DNA from: Hahella sp.
Lineage (GTDB): Bacteria > Pseudomonadota > Gammaproteobacteria > Pseudomonadales > Oleiphilaceae
Length of the DNA: 64,000 nucleotides
Reading direction: 5' to 3'
Assembly (NCBI GenBank): GCA_028280065.1
Contig: JANQMN010000037.1
Location: 62,001-126,000 of the forward strand
The first letter of the stretch is position 1. Every line of letters begins with the position of its first letter. Positions 11,325-18,183 of this stretch are shown one piece after another. A model generated the notes under the pieces. That model was given only the letters and a program-made list of their open reading frames with translations, did not search any database and was not told the DNA's origin. The position numbers and the translations under genes were made by a program.

Positions 11325-11352
11325 TTGACCGACTTGCCAAATCCAGTATAAT
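11325..11352 (+). promoter_or_regulatory. Promoter of tRNA-Leu
   Basis: A TTGACC -35 box (11325-11330) and a perfect TATAAT -10 box (11347-11352) are separated by 16 bp and followed by a GC-rich discriminator CGCGGCCC. This layout is typical of strong, stringently controlled stable-RNA promoters. The tRNA starts about 40 bp downstream. Confidence 0.85.
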
Positions 11353-11392
11353 CGCGGCCCTACAACAGATTACGTTCCTAGTAATCGATTGT

Positions 11393-11477
11393 GCCGGAGT
11401 GGCGGAACTGGTAGACGCGCACGACTCAAACTCGTGTTCCTTCGGGAGTGAGAGTTCGATTCTCTCCTCCGGCACCA
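11393..11477 (+). tRNA. tRNA-Leu (anticodon CAA)
   Basis: The acceptor stem pairs GCCGGAG with CTCCGGC, followed by A and an encoded CCA. The anticodon stem pairs CACGA with TCGTG around the loop CTCAAAC, giving anticodon CAA, which reads UUG. A long variable arm (TTCCTTCGGGAG region) confirms class II tRNA-Leu, and the T-arm GTTCGAT is present. The 3' end is the attachment site of the genomic island that follows. Confidence 0.96.
11459..11477 (+). repeat. Attachment repeat at the tRNA-Leu 3' end
   Basis: This copy of the 19-bp direct repeat (ATTCTCTCCTCCGGCACCA) is the 3' end of the tRNA-Leu gene, including the encoded CCA. It is identical to 19039-19057 and marks the tRNA-side boundary of the island. 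Confidence 0.85.
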
Positions 11478-11633
11478 CTTTAACTTTCCCGCAAGACAAA
11501 ACCAACAGCATAATCCATTTAAAAATAAAGATCTAATAGAGCTGAGACTTAGCCAAACAAGGCTTTACATGTTCGTTAAGTGTTTGATTGCCGTGACTAA
11601 ACTACGACAAATATGCGACAGAAAATACGATAA

Positions 11634-11813
11634 ATGGCCAGTATCAGGAAGCGCAAACGGAAGGAAGGTGGAACTGCCTGGGTGATGGTTGATGGTATAA
11701 GGAGATCAGTCACTTTCGACACACGGGCCGGGCCGAGGCCGAGATATGGGGCGCAGATCAAAGCAAGATCATTAGTCGTCCCTGAAAATGCCCTGTTTTC
11801 ACGACATCGCTAA
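11634..11813 (+). pseudogene. Remnant of a tyrosine recombinase (phage-type integrase) N-terminus
   Basis: A 59-codon frame beginning MASIRKRKRKEGGTAW and then TFDTRA, which is the typical start of the N-terminal arm-binding region of site-specific integrases. After TFDTRA the best match shifts frame: another frame reads AEAEIWGA, and then the first frame resumes with GAQIKARSL. No catalytic domain follows. Its place just inside the tRNA repeat is where the integrase of such an island normally sits. The identification rests on pattern similarity only. Confidence 0.6.
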
Positions 11814-12086
11814 TCCGGATTGAGTTCTAATTTGTTCATCGGCAAGATGTCTAAGACAGTGTTTAGCCTGAAAAAACTTAAAGTGCGATTGTGAGCCGTG
11901 TAAATTCAAGGGCCAAAAAAGCTGCGCGAGCTTTTTCAAGATCTTCCGCAGATTGAAGCCAACGCCACATAGAAGCGCATGAATCTGATTGCCTTCTTGT
12001 CCCTTAAGGTGACATCTATCTATCCATGCAGCCAAGAGCTGTATAGGTTTAGTAACTTTAGCTGGTTCGATATTTTTGTTGGTCAT
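11799..12086 (-). pseudogene. Fragment of an IS5-like transposase C-terminus
   Basis: A 95-residue frame in which IDRCHLKGQEGNQIHALLC continues into GVGFNLRKILKKL. This resembles the C-terminal end of IS5/IS1106-type transposases (RxxLKG..GD..HAVL..AG.N.R.LL). The DDE catalytic parts are missing and no inverted repeats were found. The first 18 residues (MTNKNIEPAKVTKPIQLL) do not resemble a transposase. Its ATG lies 7 bp after the attC-like site 12093-12169, so it may be the start of a cassette gene joined to transposase debris. Confidence 0.55.
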
Positions 12087-12092
12087 TCTAAA

Positions 12093-12169
12093 ACCTAACG
12101 TCAGTAGTTGATGCTGCAGGAATAGAGCGAAGCGGCATTTTTTGTTCCCTTCGGATGACTTTGTTAAGC
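12093..12169 (-). repeat. attC-like site 1
   Basis: On the minus strand the site begins GCTTAAC (fits RYYYAAC) and ends GTTAGGT (fits GTTRRRY). These two ends pair with each other, and the adjoining GTCA/TGAC pair extends the stem after a 3-nt spacer. The TAA stop of the preceding ORF lies within the first box, as is common for integron cassettes. Length is 77 bp. This is the best-formed site of the set. Confidence 0.8.
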
Positions 12170-12721
12170 TTCATCCTCGACTCGTTTTACCGGCAATTTA
12201 TTAATAACTCTATGCTCGATTTCCATTCGCATATCAAAAACCTTTTCTTGAAGGCAATAAGACATTGCGGCCAGCTTTTCCATAGCCTCGCGCAAAAGTG
12301 GCGTGGCATAAGGGCTGGTATTTATTGGAACTAATATCTTCTTATGTCCAAGATCTAGCACTTGAGGTAGAACGTTATTCGCATCGGCATCAGAATGGGC
12401 CATCATAGTGTCCCGGTCACTCAGAACTTGCTGGTGTATCTGCATTTGCTCTTGGTCGAAGTCAGAAAGAACCTCTTCAGGTAAGGATTTCAATGCCCGT
12501 TGACCTCGACTTACTTTGAACGGCCTTGAATAAGCAACAAAAACTGTCAGATTCAGTGCGTGAACCAATGTTCGATTTTGCGGATAATCGTCGTAGTAAC
12601 TATTTTCTAGTAGTTCAGAAGCTACTTCGTAAGCCTGCTTAAAATCGTTGTACGAAAGAAGCAACCGATTGAATAACCGAAACTCTTCCTGATCAACATC
12701 AATTTCAATACGCTCGCTCAT
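12164..12721 (-). CDS. Cassette-borne hypothetical protein with possible HEPN motif
   Basis: A 185-residue protein without membrane segments that I do not recognise. It is largely helical by composition. The segment SDRDTMMAHSD contains R-x5-H, the spacing seen in HEPN-domain RNases, flanked by long predicted helices, so a HEPN-like fold is possible. The ORF starts about 20 bp after one attC-like site and its stop codon overlaps the next, so it is a complete single-gene cassette. Function is unknown, and a toxin or defence nuclease role would be inference from the motif only. Confidence 0.75.
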   Translation of the reverse strand: MSERIEIDVDQEEFRLFNRLLLSYNDFKQAYEVASELLENSYYDDYPQNRTLVHALNLTVFVAYSRPFKVSRGQRALKSLPEEVLSDFDQEQMQIHQQVLSDRDTMMAHSDADANNVLPQVLDLGHKKILVPINTSPYATPLLREAMEKLAAMSYCLQEKVFDMRMEIEHRVINKLPVKRVEDEA

Positions 12722-12741
12722 TAGTCTTTGCTCGCTTGAAA

Positions 12742-12804
12742 ACTTAACGCCCCGATCTCCGAGGTCGCTTCACCGCGTCCGGCGTTGAAGGCGCGATGTT
12801 AGTT
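12742..12804 (-). repeat. attC-like site 2
   Basis: On the minus strand the site runs from AACTAAC to GTTAAGT (fits GTTRRRY), 63 bp. Its interior includes a CTTCA...TGAAG inverted repeat around ACGCCGGACGCGG. The last 15 bp (GATCGGGGCGTTAAG) are identical to those of the site at 14481-14572. It separates the ORFs at 12822-13598 and 12164-12721. Confidence 0.75.
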
Positions 12805-12821
12805 GACCTGTTTTAATGCAA

Positions 12822-13598
12822 CTAGTACACCGTCTTGATTATCTTTTCTACTCCGGCGAGGAAATCTATTATTTCTTCTTTAGTTGGCTCTTTTTCTTTA
12901 GGGTGATCGCATAAGTTTCGAACGTCACCCAAATGCTGGATGAATCTCCATTGAGCTGTATCAATGGTGCCGTTTTCCTTCAAAAGCTGGTAAAAGTCAC
13001 TAATTGACGGATGCTTCTTTCTGGACTTTAGGCCATGGTGCGCGCACACTTTACCCAAGTGCTTTTCTAGTACAACCCCACCAATGGCACCTGAGGCACG
13101 AACAAAGCCTTTTTTGTTTAACTCTTTTGCAGCTTCAATTTCAGAATCAAATATGTCTGCCTGCAAAACTTCGGAAATGTCGAATATCGCATTCTTAAAT
13201 CTAGTTTTTGCTGACTTAAGAATTCCCAGTTGTGTTTGGAACTTCGGGTATGCCGCCGATCCGTCGACTAAAACCTCGTAATTTCTTGTTGTTCTTAAGC
13301 CTATGAGATAGTCTGAAATTGTGTATGTGAGAAAATCAGTTTTCTTTCGTTTTTCGGCCTTGTACTGAAGAACGAAATCATCCAAACGATCTGGAAGAAT
13401 TTGCCTCACAACCTGAAGGGCTAGTGAATACCACTTCTGGTAAGAATCTCTGATGTTCGGTAGTTTTATAGCTTCGTATTCTTTAGTTTGCTTTTCGTTC
13501 AGAAGGCCAAGATCAAGGGCAATAGATATTTGCAATACCTCACCTTGCTTTACTAGATCCGTTAGTTCTTCTTCTAGTTTGGAGTATCTACTATCCAT
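12822..13598 (-). CDS. Cassette-borne hypothetical protein, possible HEPN domain at C-terminus
   Basis: A 258-residue soluble protein I cannot assign to a named family. The C-terminal part reads FIQHLGDVRNLCDHPKEK, which contains R-x4-H in the context GDxRNxxDH common to HEPN-like proteins. An upstream helix contains VVLEKHLGKVCAHHGLK, resembling the first HEPN helices. The N-terminal 90 residues are helical with many charged residues. The ORF begins about 10 bp after an attC-like end box, with AAGG in that box acting as ribosome binding site, and is followed by another such site. Catalytic activity is not shown. Confidence 0.75.
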   Translation of the reverse strand: MDSRYSKLEEELTDLVKQGEVLQISIALDLGLLNEKQTKEYEAIKLPNIRDSYQKWYSLALQVVRQILPDRLDDFVLQYKAEKRKKTDFLTYTISDYLIGLRTTRNYEVLVDGSAAYPKFQTQLGILKSAKTRFKNAIFDISEVLQADIFDSEIEAAKELNKKGFVRASGAIGGVVLEKHLGKVCAHHGLKSRKKHPSISDFYQLLKENGTIDTAQWRFIQHLGDVRNLCDHPKEKEPTKEEIIDFLAGVEKIIKTVY

Positions 13599-13605
13599 TT
13601 CTATG

Positions 13606-13750
13606 CCTTATAACGCCTATTTGTTTGCCCTTATTTTTACTGCTTGCCCCAAAAATCCTCTTAGGAAAATACTATCACCTTTTGCTGCTATGGGAAGTGT
13701 GCAGTAGGATATCCGCACAATTCCTCGATCTTGCCGGCAGTTCGTTAGAC
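13606..13750 (-). repeat. attC-like site 3 (long)
   Basis: On the minus strand the site starts GTCTAAC (fits RYYYAAC) at 13744-13750 and ends GGCGTTATAAGG at 13606-13617. At about 145 bp it is in the size range of the long Vibrio-type repeats. The interior pairing is less obvious than in site 1. The end box is 8 bp before the start of the next cassette ORF. Confidence 0.6.
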
Positions 13751-13864
13751 TATGACCAGTGAGATTACACGTGACGGATCTTGAAGGACTTTTGCTGCTT
13801 GGAAACACCAACCTGCCAACAAGATAAAAACGCCTCAAACGTGCTCAGAATTTGCTTTGACGAA

Positions 13865-13886
13865 CTTGCCGGAAAACCCCGGCAAG
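13865..13886. terminator. Hairpin downstream of a cassette gene
   Basis: An 8-bp perfect stem CTTGCCGG / CCGGCAAG with a 6-nt loop lies about 45 bp after the stop of the ORF at 13931-14455. No T-run follows on the minus strand, so it may be a transcript-stabilising hairpin or part of the cassette rather than a true terminator. Confidence 0.4.
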
Positions 13887-13930
13887 CGTCTAGCTAGTTC
13901 AGTACTCGAAGCACACAATGTTTAAAGCAT

Positions 13931-14455
13931 TTAGGGATTTAAAAAAGTGTAAATTGATAATGCGACAACCGAAATAAAGCCTACCAACCCTACCAAAGAA
14001 AACACATCGAGAACCCTTTTTGCCCATTTGTGATGCCCTCTATGGAGACGGTTTTTTTCAAATTCGATTGATGATTTTGTCTTTCTTCGAGCTCTGATAT
14101 ATCTCTCGGGGATAATAGCTTCAACTCCCCAATATTCTCCTTCTTCATCTCTGGGTTTTGTCAAACCTATAACATCTTCCAACTTCGCTCGCCGCGTAAC
14201 TCCGCTCAGCCAACCCGCATATGCCCTCTCAGTATCTTCGTGAGCGATTCTAGAAACTGCAATCAGTATGAATGGCCCAACGGTGAGAAATGAAAAATGG
14301 TACCACGCTGAAGCTTTCATTAAACCTGCAACAGTTGCAGCTAAAATGGCAGTAATTAAACCAATATAAAATCTTGTGCGGTCATGATATGCCTTAAGAA
14401 GCTCCTGCTCTTCTTTACTAAATAGTTCATACAGTTTGAAATAGTCTATATCCAT
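13931..14455 (-). CDS. Cassette-borne membrane protein, unknown function
   Basis: A 174-residue protein starting MDIDYFKLYELF. I chose this ATG because AAGGAG lies 5 bp upstream, and an upstream GTG overlaps that site. Two membrane spans (about residues 28-46 and 53-70) are followed by a soluble loop with basic and acidic stretches (GLTKPRDEEGEYWG, RARRKTKSS) and a third span near the C-terminus (about 150-170). The layout of a short helical N-terminus, paired spans and cytosolic loop recalls small membrane effectors of defence cassettes, but I see no diagnostic motif. Confidence 0.75.
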   Translation of the reverse strand: MDIDYFKLYELFSKEEQELLKAYHDRTRFYIGLITAILAATVAGLMKASAWYHFSFLTVGPFILIAVSRIAHEDTERAYAGWLSGVTRRAKLEDVIGLTKPRDEEGEYWGVEAIIPERYIRARRKTKSSIEFEKNRLHRGHHKWAKRVLDVFSLVGLVGFISVVALSIYTFLNP

Positions 14456-14480
14456 GAGCACTCCTTTACAGGATCATTAA

Positions 14481-14572
14481 CCTTAACGCCCCGATCAGCA
14501 GTCTGCAAAACCTCAGTAATCTGGGTGCGGTCGTGACAGGATGCATGTCAAGCACGCATGACCTTGTTCAGC
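14481..14572 (-). repeat. attC-like site 4
   Basis: On the minus strand the site starts GCTGAAC and ends GTTAAGG, with AACAAGG next to the first box and GATCGGGGC next to the last. It spans 92 bp. The final 15 bp before the box end match those of site 2 exactly. The match to RYYYAAC has one mismatch. Confidence 0.65.
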
Positions 14573-14586
14573 GGAGAAACGTTTTG

Positions 14587-15072
14587 TCATGTTTCATCTG
14601 GTTCACCAGGCAAAATAGTTGATAGTGGAGCTTCAACATTAATACCATACTGAGCAGATACTTGAGCAATGTGCACGCCGAACACCCCACGTAGCTCACC
14701 AACTGCACTTATAAAGTGCCAGTTCGCATAATGCCCATGATCTGAACCAAACCTAATGATTCTTTCGTCCTCCCGCACAGAATCAAGGAATTTTCTGCAA
14801 GCGGCACGCATAGCGTTGATATTCGCTGCTAGATTCGATGCGCGATCTAAGTTTTTTAACTCACCAGTTAAAATGCAACGTAGTTGAAAAATTGATTCAA
14901 CACAGTGATGCGGAACTTCTACATCTGACGGATTAAACAGCACTCGCTTATCTTCAAGCTCTGTAATCAACCTCTGTGCAGCTTCAGATTCAAGTTTTGG
15001 GGGGTTCCAAGAAACGCCAAAAACTGGAGTGCTAAATCCTGTAAGACGATTTGCTATTTCCTTAAATTTCAT
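14587..15072 (-). CDS. Cassette-borne hypothetical protein
   Basis: A 161-residue soluble protein I do not recognise. I place the start at MKFKEIANRLTGFSTPVFGVSWNPP because AAGGGGGG lies just upstream. The frame is open further but would cross the attC-like site. The centre is helical with the segment LDRASNLAANINAMRAACRKFLD. The C-terminal part includes HYANWHFISAVGELRGVFG, recalling uncharacterised cassette proteins that have a tryptophan-rich start and a helical bundle. It is flanked on both sides by attC-like boxes. Confidence 0.72.
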   Translation of the reverse strand: MKFKEIANRLTGFSTPVFGVSWNPPKLESEAAQRLITELEDKRVLFNPSDVEVPHHCVESIFQLRCILTGELKNLDRASNLAANINAMRAACRKFLDSVREDERIIRFGSDHGHYANWHFISAVGELRGVFGVHIAQVSAQYGINVEAPLSTILPGEPDET

Positions 15073-15087
15073 TGTACCCCCCTTGAA

Positions 15088-15124
15088 ACATAACGCTGGC
15101 GCAATGCGTACTGCCTTGTTATGC
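15088..15124 (-). repeat. attC-like site 5 (short or degenerate)
   Basis: On the minus strand GCATAACAAGGC opens the site and GCGTTATG closes it, with complementary outer boxes and a CGCATTGCG hairpin between them. At 37 bp it is shorter than normal attC sites, so it may be truncated. The stop codon of the preceding ORF lies in the first box. Confidence 0.5.
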
Positions 15125-15745
15125 GTTTTCGTTCTGATTTTCTTTGTCGTCTTTGCGTGAGATTTCAATCATGGTAAGACAAATGGAATGCAACTCTCTT
15201 TCAATTCTATGAAGGGTTGTGACGTTTGGTCCATTTAGGGCATCTACAATCGCAGATTCAGCGCTCGTTCGAGTTGGCATATTTTTCAAGTGCTCAACAC
15301 TAAGCATACATGTTTCATTTCTACTTCGAATTATGCCTAAAGGGTTCCTGTACTTGTAAGAAACCTGCACTTCTATTGATGATCCTAATTTTTTAGATAA
15401 CCCAGCATACTGACCACCATCAAACACATATTTCTGACCGGATGCAATCGCAGGAAGACCCTCAGAGAGAACCTCAGATCCCTCACCATCTGGCTTTTCT
15501 ATGCCGTAGCACTGCGCAGGTAAGGGTTGAGAAAAGGCGACATCTCTTGCCATACCATTACCAAGATTTTCGATATTCAAATCAATTAAGCTTTGAATGT
15601 TCGGATTCGGCTGATAATGCACAAGAAGATGGGGCCGAGATTGCTTCAAAAGTGCAAGATACGCCACTAAAACAGCCAATAGAGTGACTAGAGGACTCAC
15701 TACATAAAAAACTGTTTGCGCCAGTGAAACAATACCATCACTCAT
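15119..15745 (-). CDS. Cassette-borne membrane-anchored hypothetical protein
   Basis: A 208-residue protein beginning MSDGIVSLAQTVFYVVSPLV. This start follows GGGGGG by 5 bp, whereas the ATG 18 bp upstream has no ribosome binding site. One N-terminal membrane span (about residues 10-33) is followed by a soluble domain with the segment NLNIENLGNGMARDVAF-like sequence (LIDLNIENLGNGMARDV), which suggests a beta-sandwich seen in single-span proteins of unknown function. The C-terminal helix is rich in charged residues. It is the first gene of the cassette row, and its stop overlaps an attC-like box. Confidence 0.72.
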   Translation of the reverse strand: MSDGIVSLAQTVFYVVSPLVTLLAVLVAYLALLKQSRPHLLVHYQPNPNIQSLIDLNIENLGNGMARDVAFSQPLPAQCYGIEKPDGEGSEVLSEGLPAIASGQKYVFDGGQYAGLSKKLGSSIEVQVSYKYRNPLGIIRSRNETCMLSVEHLKNMPTRTSAESAIVDALNGPNVTTLHRIERELHSICLTMIEISRKDDKENQNENA

Positions 15746-15768
15746 ACTTACCCCCCACACCATTTGGT

Positions 15769-15801
15769 TCCTAACGCCAACGTAAAAGGCAAACGTTATT
15801 T
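15769..15801 (-). repeat. attC-like site 6 (short)
   Basis: On the minus strand AAATAAC opens and GGCGTTAGGA closes a 33-bp element just upstream of the ORF at 15119-15745. The closing box is good, the opening box and length are not, so this may be the 3' half of an attC site whose other half was lost. Confidence 0.45.
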
Positions 15802-15848
15802 TTAGCCCACCAATAGTGATCTGATTTTAGTATACCCTCCCGAGATAA

Positions 15849-15903
15849 ACCTAACTAGGTATTCTGTTATGCGCAAATAGTGGGCCGGAAAGCCCCGTTA
15901 GGC
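15849..15903 (-). repeat. attC-like site 7
   Basis: On the minus strand GCCTAAC (fits RYYYAAC) and GTTAGGT (fits GTTRRRY) bound a 55-bp element containing GGGGCTTTCCGGCCC. Both boxes match consensus and pair well. It is the outermost site at the serine-recombinase side of the array. No gene lies between it and site 6. Confidence 0.65.
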
Positions 15904-15962
15904 CACGGTGTCGTGAGGCCCCATGTTGCGCGACCGGTTAATTTCACCAATCCCCCGCCTAG

Positions 15963-15992
15963 CAAAAAGAAAAAGGCGACCATCTGGCCGCC
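15963..15992 (-). terminator. Rho-independent terminator after the serine recombinase
   Basis: On the minus strand the stem GGCGGCC-AGAT-GGTCGCC is followed by TTTTTCTTTTT. It lies about 130 bp beyond the stop of the recombinase gene and would insulate the cassette row from transcription of that gene. Confidence 0.75.
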
Positions 15993-16122
15993 TCTGTTCA
16001 TGGGGGTTATACCGCCCGTGAGCCTATTCTCTTTTCAGCAGTGCCGAAAACAGACCTACAACCTCGTCAACCCTTTTACCGAGCCCTAAAATCATGCCAG
16101 AAACAATGCCGGAAAGTTTGAA

Positions 16123-16692
16123 TCAATCGATCTCCTTAAGGCACCGGTAAACACTCGCCCGCCCAATGCCCAAGAGCTTGGCTATCTTCGTGGGCTTTAG
16201 CCCGTCTCGGTGTAGTCTGCCAACCTCCTCGCGGTTGATAGTTGGTTGACGACCTTTATATTTCCCTGCGCTCTTGGCGCGTTGGATGCCAGCTAGTTGA
16301 CGTTCTTTTCGGAGGTTGGTTTCGAATTCGGCGAAGACTCCCAGCATTTGTAGAAATGCTCGACCAGAAGCCGTCCCGGTGTCGATGGCTTGGTCGAGTA
16401 TTTCGAGACTCACACCTTGTGTGTCGAGCACTTCCACGGTGCCCAACAGATCGGATAAGTTTCGCCCGAGCCGGTCCAGCTCCCAAACAACAAGCCTGTC
16501 GCCTTGAGTGATCATATCTAGCAACTGATTCAGCACCGGGCGCTCTTGACTCATCTTCGTACCGGAAACTTGTTCCTCCCGAACCACTGCATCAGGGTAG
16601 CGAGCTTTGATGGCTTCAGTCTGCATTTGCGGATTTTGGTCGAGGGTGCTCACACGACAATAAGCAAAAATGGCCACGATTGGGTCTCGCAT
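16123..16692 (-). CDS. Serine recombinase (resolvase/invertase family)
   Basis: A small serine recombinase of 189 residues. The catalytic serine is in AYCRVST, the conserved region VVWELDRLGRNLSDLL and the FLQMLGVFAEFETNLRKERQ helix are intact, and a C-terminal helix-turn-helix (LKPTKIAKLLGIGRASVYRCL) binds DNA. Length matches Tn3-type resolvases and Hin/Pin invertases. No TnpA is present. The start may be the GTG at 16677 giving MAIFAYCRVS, which is the usual form. It sits at the head of the cassette row where an integron integrase would be expected, but it is a different recombinase class. Confidence 0.92.
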   Translation of the reverse strand: MRDPIVAIFAYCRVSTLDQNPQMQTEAIKARYPDAVVREEQVSGTKMSQERPVLNQLLDMITQGDRLVVWELDRLGRNLSDLLGTVEVLDTQGVSLEILDQAIDTGTASGRAFLQMLGVFAEFETNLRKERQLAGIQRAKSAGKYKGRQPTINREEVGRLHRDGLKPTKIAKLLGIGRASVYRCLKEID

Positions 16693-16886
16693 ACATTTAA
16701 AACGTTGCCGATAATACGTACCATATACACCGAATGCGACTCTATTGAGACGTTTTCCGGCTATCTCGTTTGGGTACAGTCAAACAAGAAAACCTAACTC
16801 TGTAATTATAAAAAACATTTTCGCGGGTTATCGCAGATTCGCGCCATGGTAATAAGCGGGTCCACCAAACAAACTGGAGTAAAAAC

Positions 16887-16946
16887 ATGAATCCTAGTTT
16901 CTTCATAGCCATTATTTTTATTATTTGGTTTTTGTCTGCTATATAG
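16887..16946 (+). CDS. 19-residue hydrophobic peptide, candidate type I toxin-like
   Basis: The frame encodes MNPSFFIAIIFIIWFLSAI and stops, preceded by TGGAGTAAAAAC, a good ribosome binding site at 8 bp. The whole peptide is one membrane-spanning stretch. Its size and composition resemble Ibs-type type I toxins, but there is no sequence match I can claim. An antisense RNA gene was not located. It could also be a leader or a chance frame. Confidence 0.4.
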   Translation: MNPSFFIAIIFIIWFLSAI

Positions 16947-17025
16947 AGATCGTAGGCGCGGAAGTACACGCCCGCTACTTGTATTCAATTTACTAGGATA
17001 ATCTCCGGTTGCCGGTAGGAACACT

Positions 17026-18039
17026 ATGGATATTCGCTACCAAGTTTTCGTCAGTTCGACATTCGCAGATCTGGAAGATGAAAGGGCCGAGGTTATACGT
17101 ATTCTACAAAATATGGACTGCATCCCTTCTGGTATGGAGCTTTTCCCTGCCGCTGATGAGCAACAATTCCAATATATAAAAAGAGTGATTGATGATTCTG
17201 ATTATTACCTATTAATCATTGCCGGTCGGTATGGATCGTTGTCTCCTGATGGGGTTAGTTACACGGAACTCGAGTATGACTACGCTGTTGAAAAAGGGAT
17301 CAAAGTCATTGCACTTCTTCATAAATGGCCAGATCGCATCGAGTACGGTAAAACTGAAAAAGATCCTGAATCTCTGGAAAAACTGAGGAACTTTAGAGAA
17401 AAGGTATCTGCGAGTAGGATGGTCAATTTTTGGGAAAATAAAGAACAGTTACCGGGATTAGTGTCTATAAATGTACAAAATGCGATTAAGATGTTTCCGA
17501 GTATAGGCTGGGTCAGATCTAATAGGGTTTCATCAGAGAAAGCTCAAGAGCGAATATTGGAGTTGGAACAAGAAAACTTACAACTTAGAGAAAAATTACG
17601 GAATCTCGATTTAGATCACACTATTGATGCCTCAAAGCTCTCTAGCGGAGAAGAGCTTTATGAAATAAATTACTCATTTGAATTGAGGAGTAAAGATGGC
17701 TCGGAAAAAACAAATATTAGTGAATCGATAAGTTTATCGTGGGACGAAATATTTTATGCAGTCTCCAATAGCCTGATGGCAATCAGCAATAATTCTATGA
17801 TAAATATGAGCTTAGCCGCATATATCTTTAACAAAGAAAAAAGCCGAATTTTTGAGCAGTATGGTGAAAACGCCACCAAATATGTGGAACTTGAAGAGGA
17901 ATCAATAAGTACCATTTTGATTCAGTTCAGAGCGTTAGGGTTTATTACCTTTGATGGTGCGAAGTGGCGGCTTACCAACACTGGAAATAGCAAGCTTACC
18001 GAAGTCAGAACCATTAAATCCAGTCAATTAACCGACTAA
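17026..18039 (+). CDS. DUF4062 domain protein
   Basis: A 337-residue protein. The N-terminal 165 residues carry the DUF4062 signature: YQVFVSSTFADLEDERAEV, then GMELFPAADE, then IIAGRYGSLSPDGVSYTE. This domain has a TIR-like Rossmann fold and is found in signalling and defence proteins, often fused to NTPases. A coiled-coil stretch (about 180-205, LELEQENLQLREKLRNL) follows, then a C-terminal region ending in a likely winged helix (ISTILIQFRALGFITFDG). There is no ATPase domain. AGGA precedes the ATG. It is the first of two plus-strand genes at the right end of the island. Enzymatic activity is unknown. Confidence 0.88.
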   Translation: MDIRYQVFVSSTFADLEDERAEVIRILQNMDCIPSGMELFPAADEQQFQYIKRVIDDSDYYLLIIAGRYGSLSPDGVSYTELEYDYAVEKGIKVIALLHKWPDRIEYGKTEKDPESLEKLRNFREKVSASRMVNFWENKEQLPGLVSINVQNAIKMFPSIGWVRSNRVSSEKAQERILELEQENLQLREKLRNLDLDHTIDASKLSSGEELYEINYSFELRSKDGSEKTNISESISLSWDEIFYAVSNSLMAISNNSMINMSLAAYIFNKEKSRIFEQYGENATKYVELEEESISTILIQFRALGFITFDGAKWRLTNTGNSKLTEVRTIKSSQLTD

Positions 18040-18183
18040 CGCAGCCTCTACCTGAATACTGTTTGTAAACGTAGCATTGCAGCCGGACTTCACAGCCCGC
18101 ACAATCATTAAAAGCGAATAGGGTCACAGCTCCCGGAGGAGTTGGGCAAGGTTTAAATATAAGTCTATCTAGATTTCGTCAAC

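Noticed and set aside
13617-13838. A 73-codon minus-strand frame between two cassette genes
   Set aside because: It spans the attC-like site at 13606-13750, has no ribosome binding site and no recognisable composition. Reading the region as a recombination site explains it better.
12093-15903. Reading the repeated elements as a CRISPR array
   Set aside because: The elements differ in length (33 to 145 bp), share only end boxes, and are separated by whole genes, which does not fit CRISPR repeats and spacers.
16742-17024. Minus-strand frames of 72-75 codons upstream of the DUF4062 gene
   Set aside because: They lack ribosome binding sites and overlap the promoter region of the plus-strand gene and the small hydrophobic peptide.
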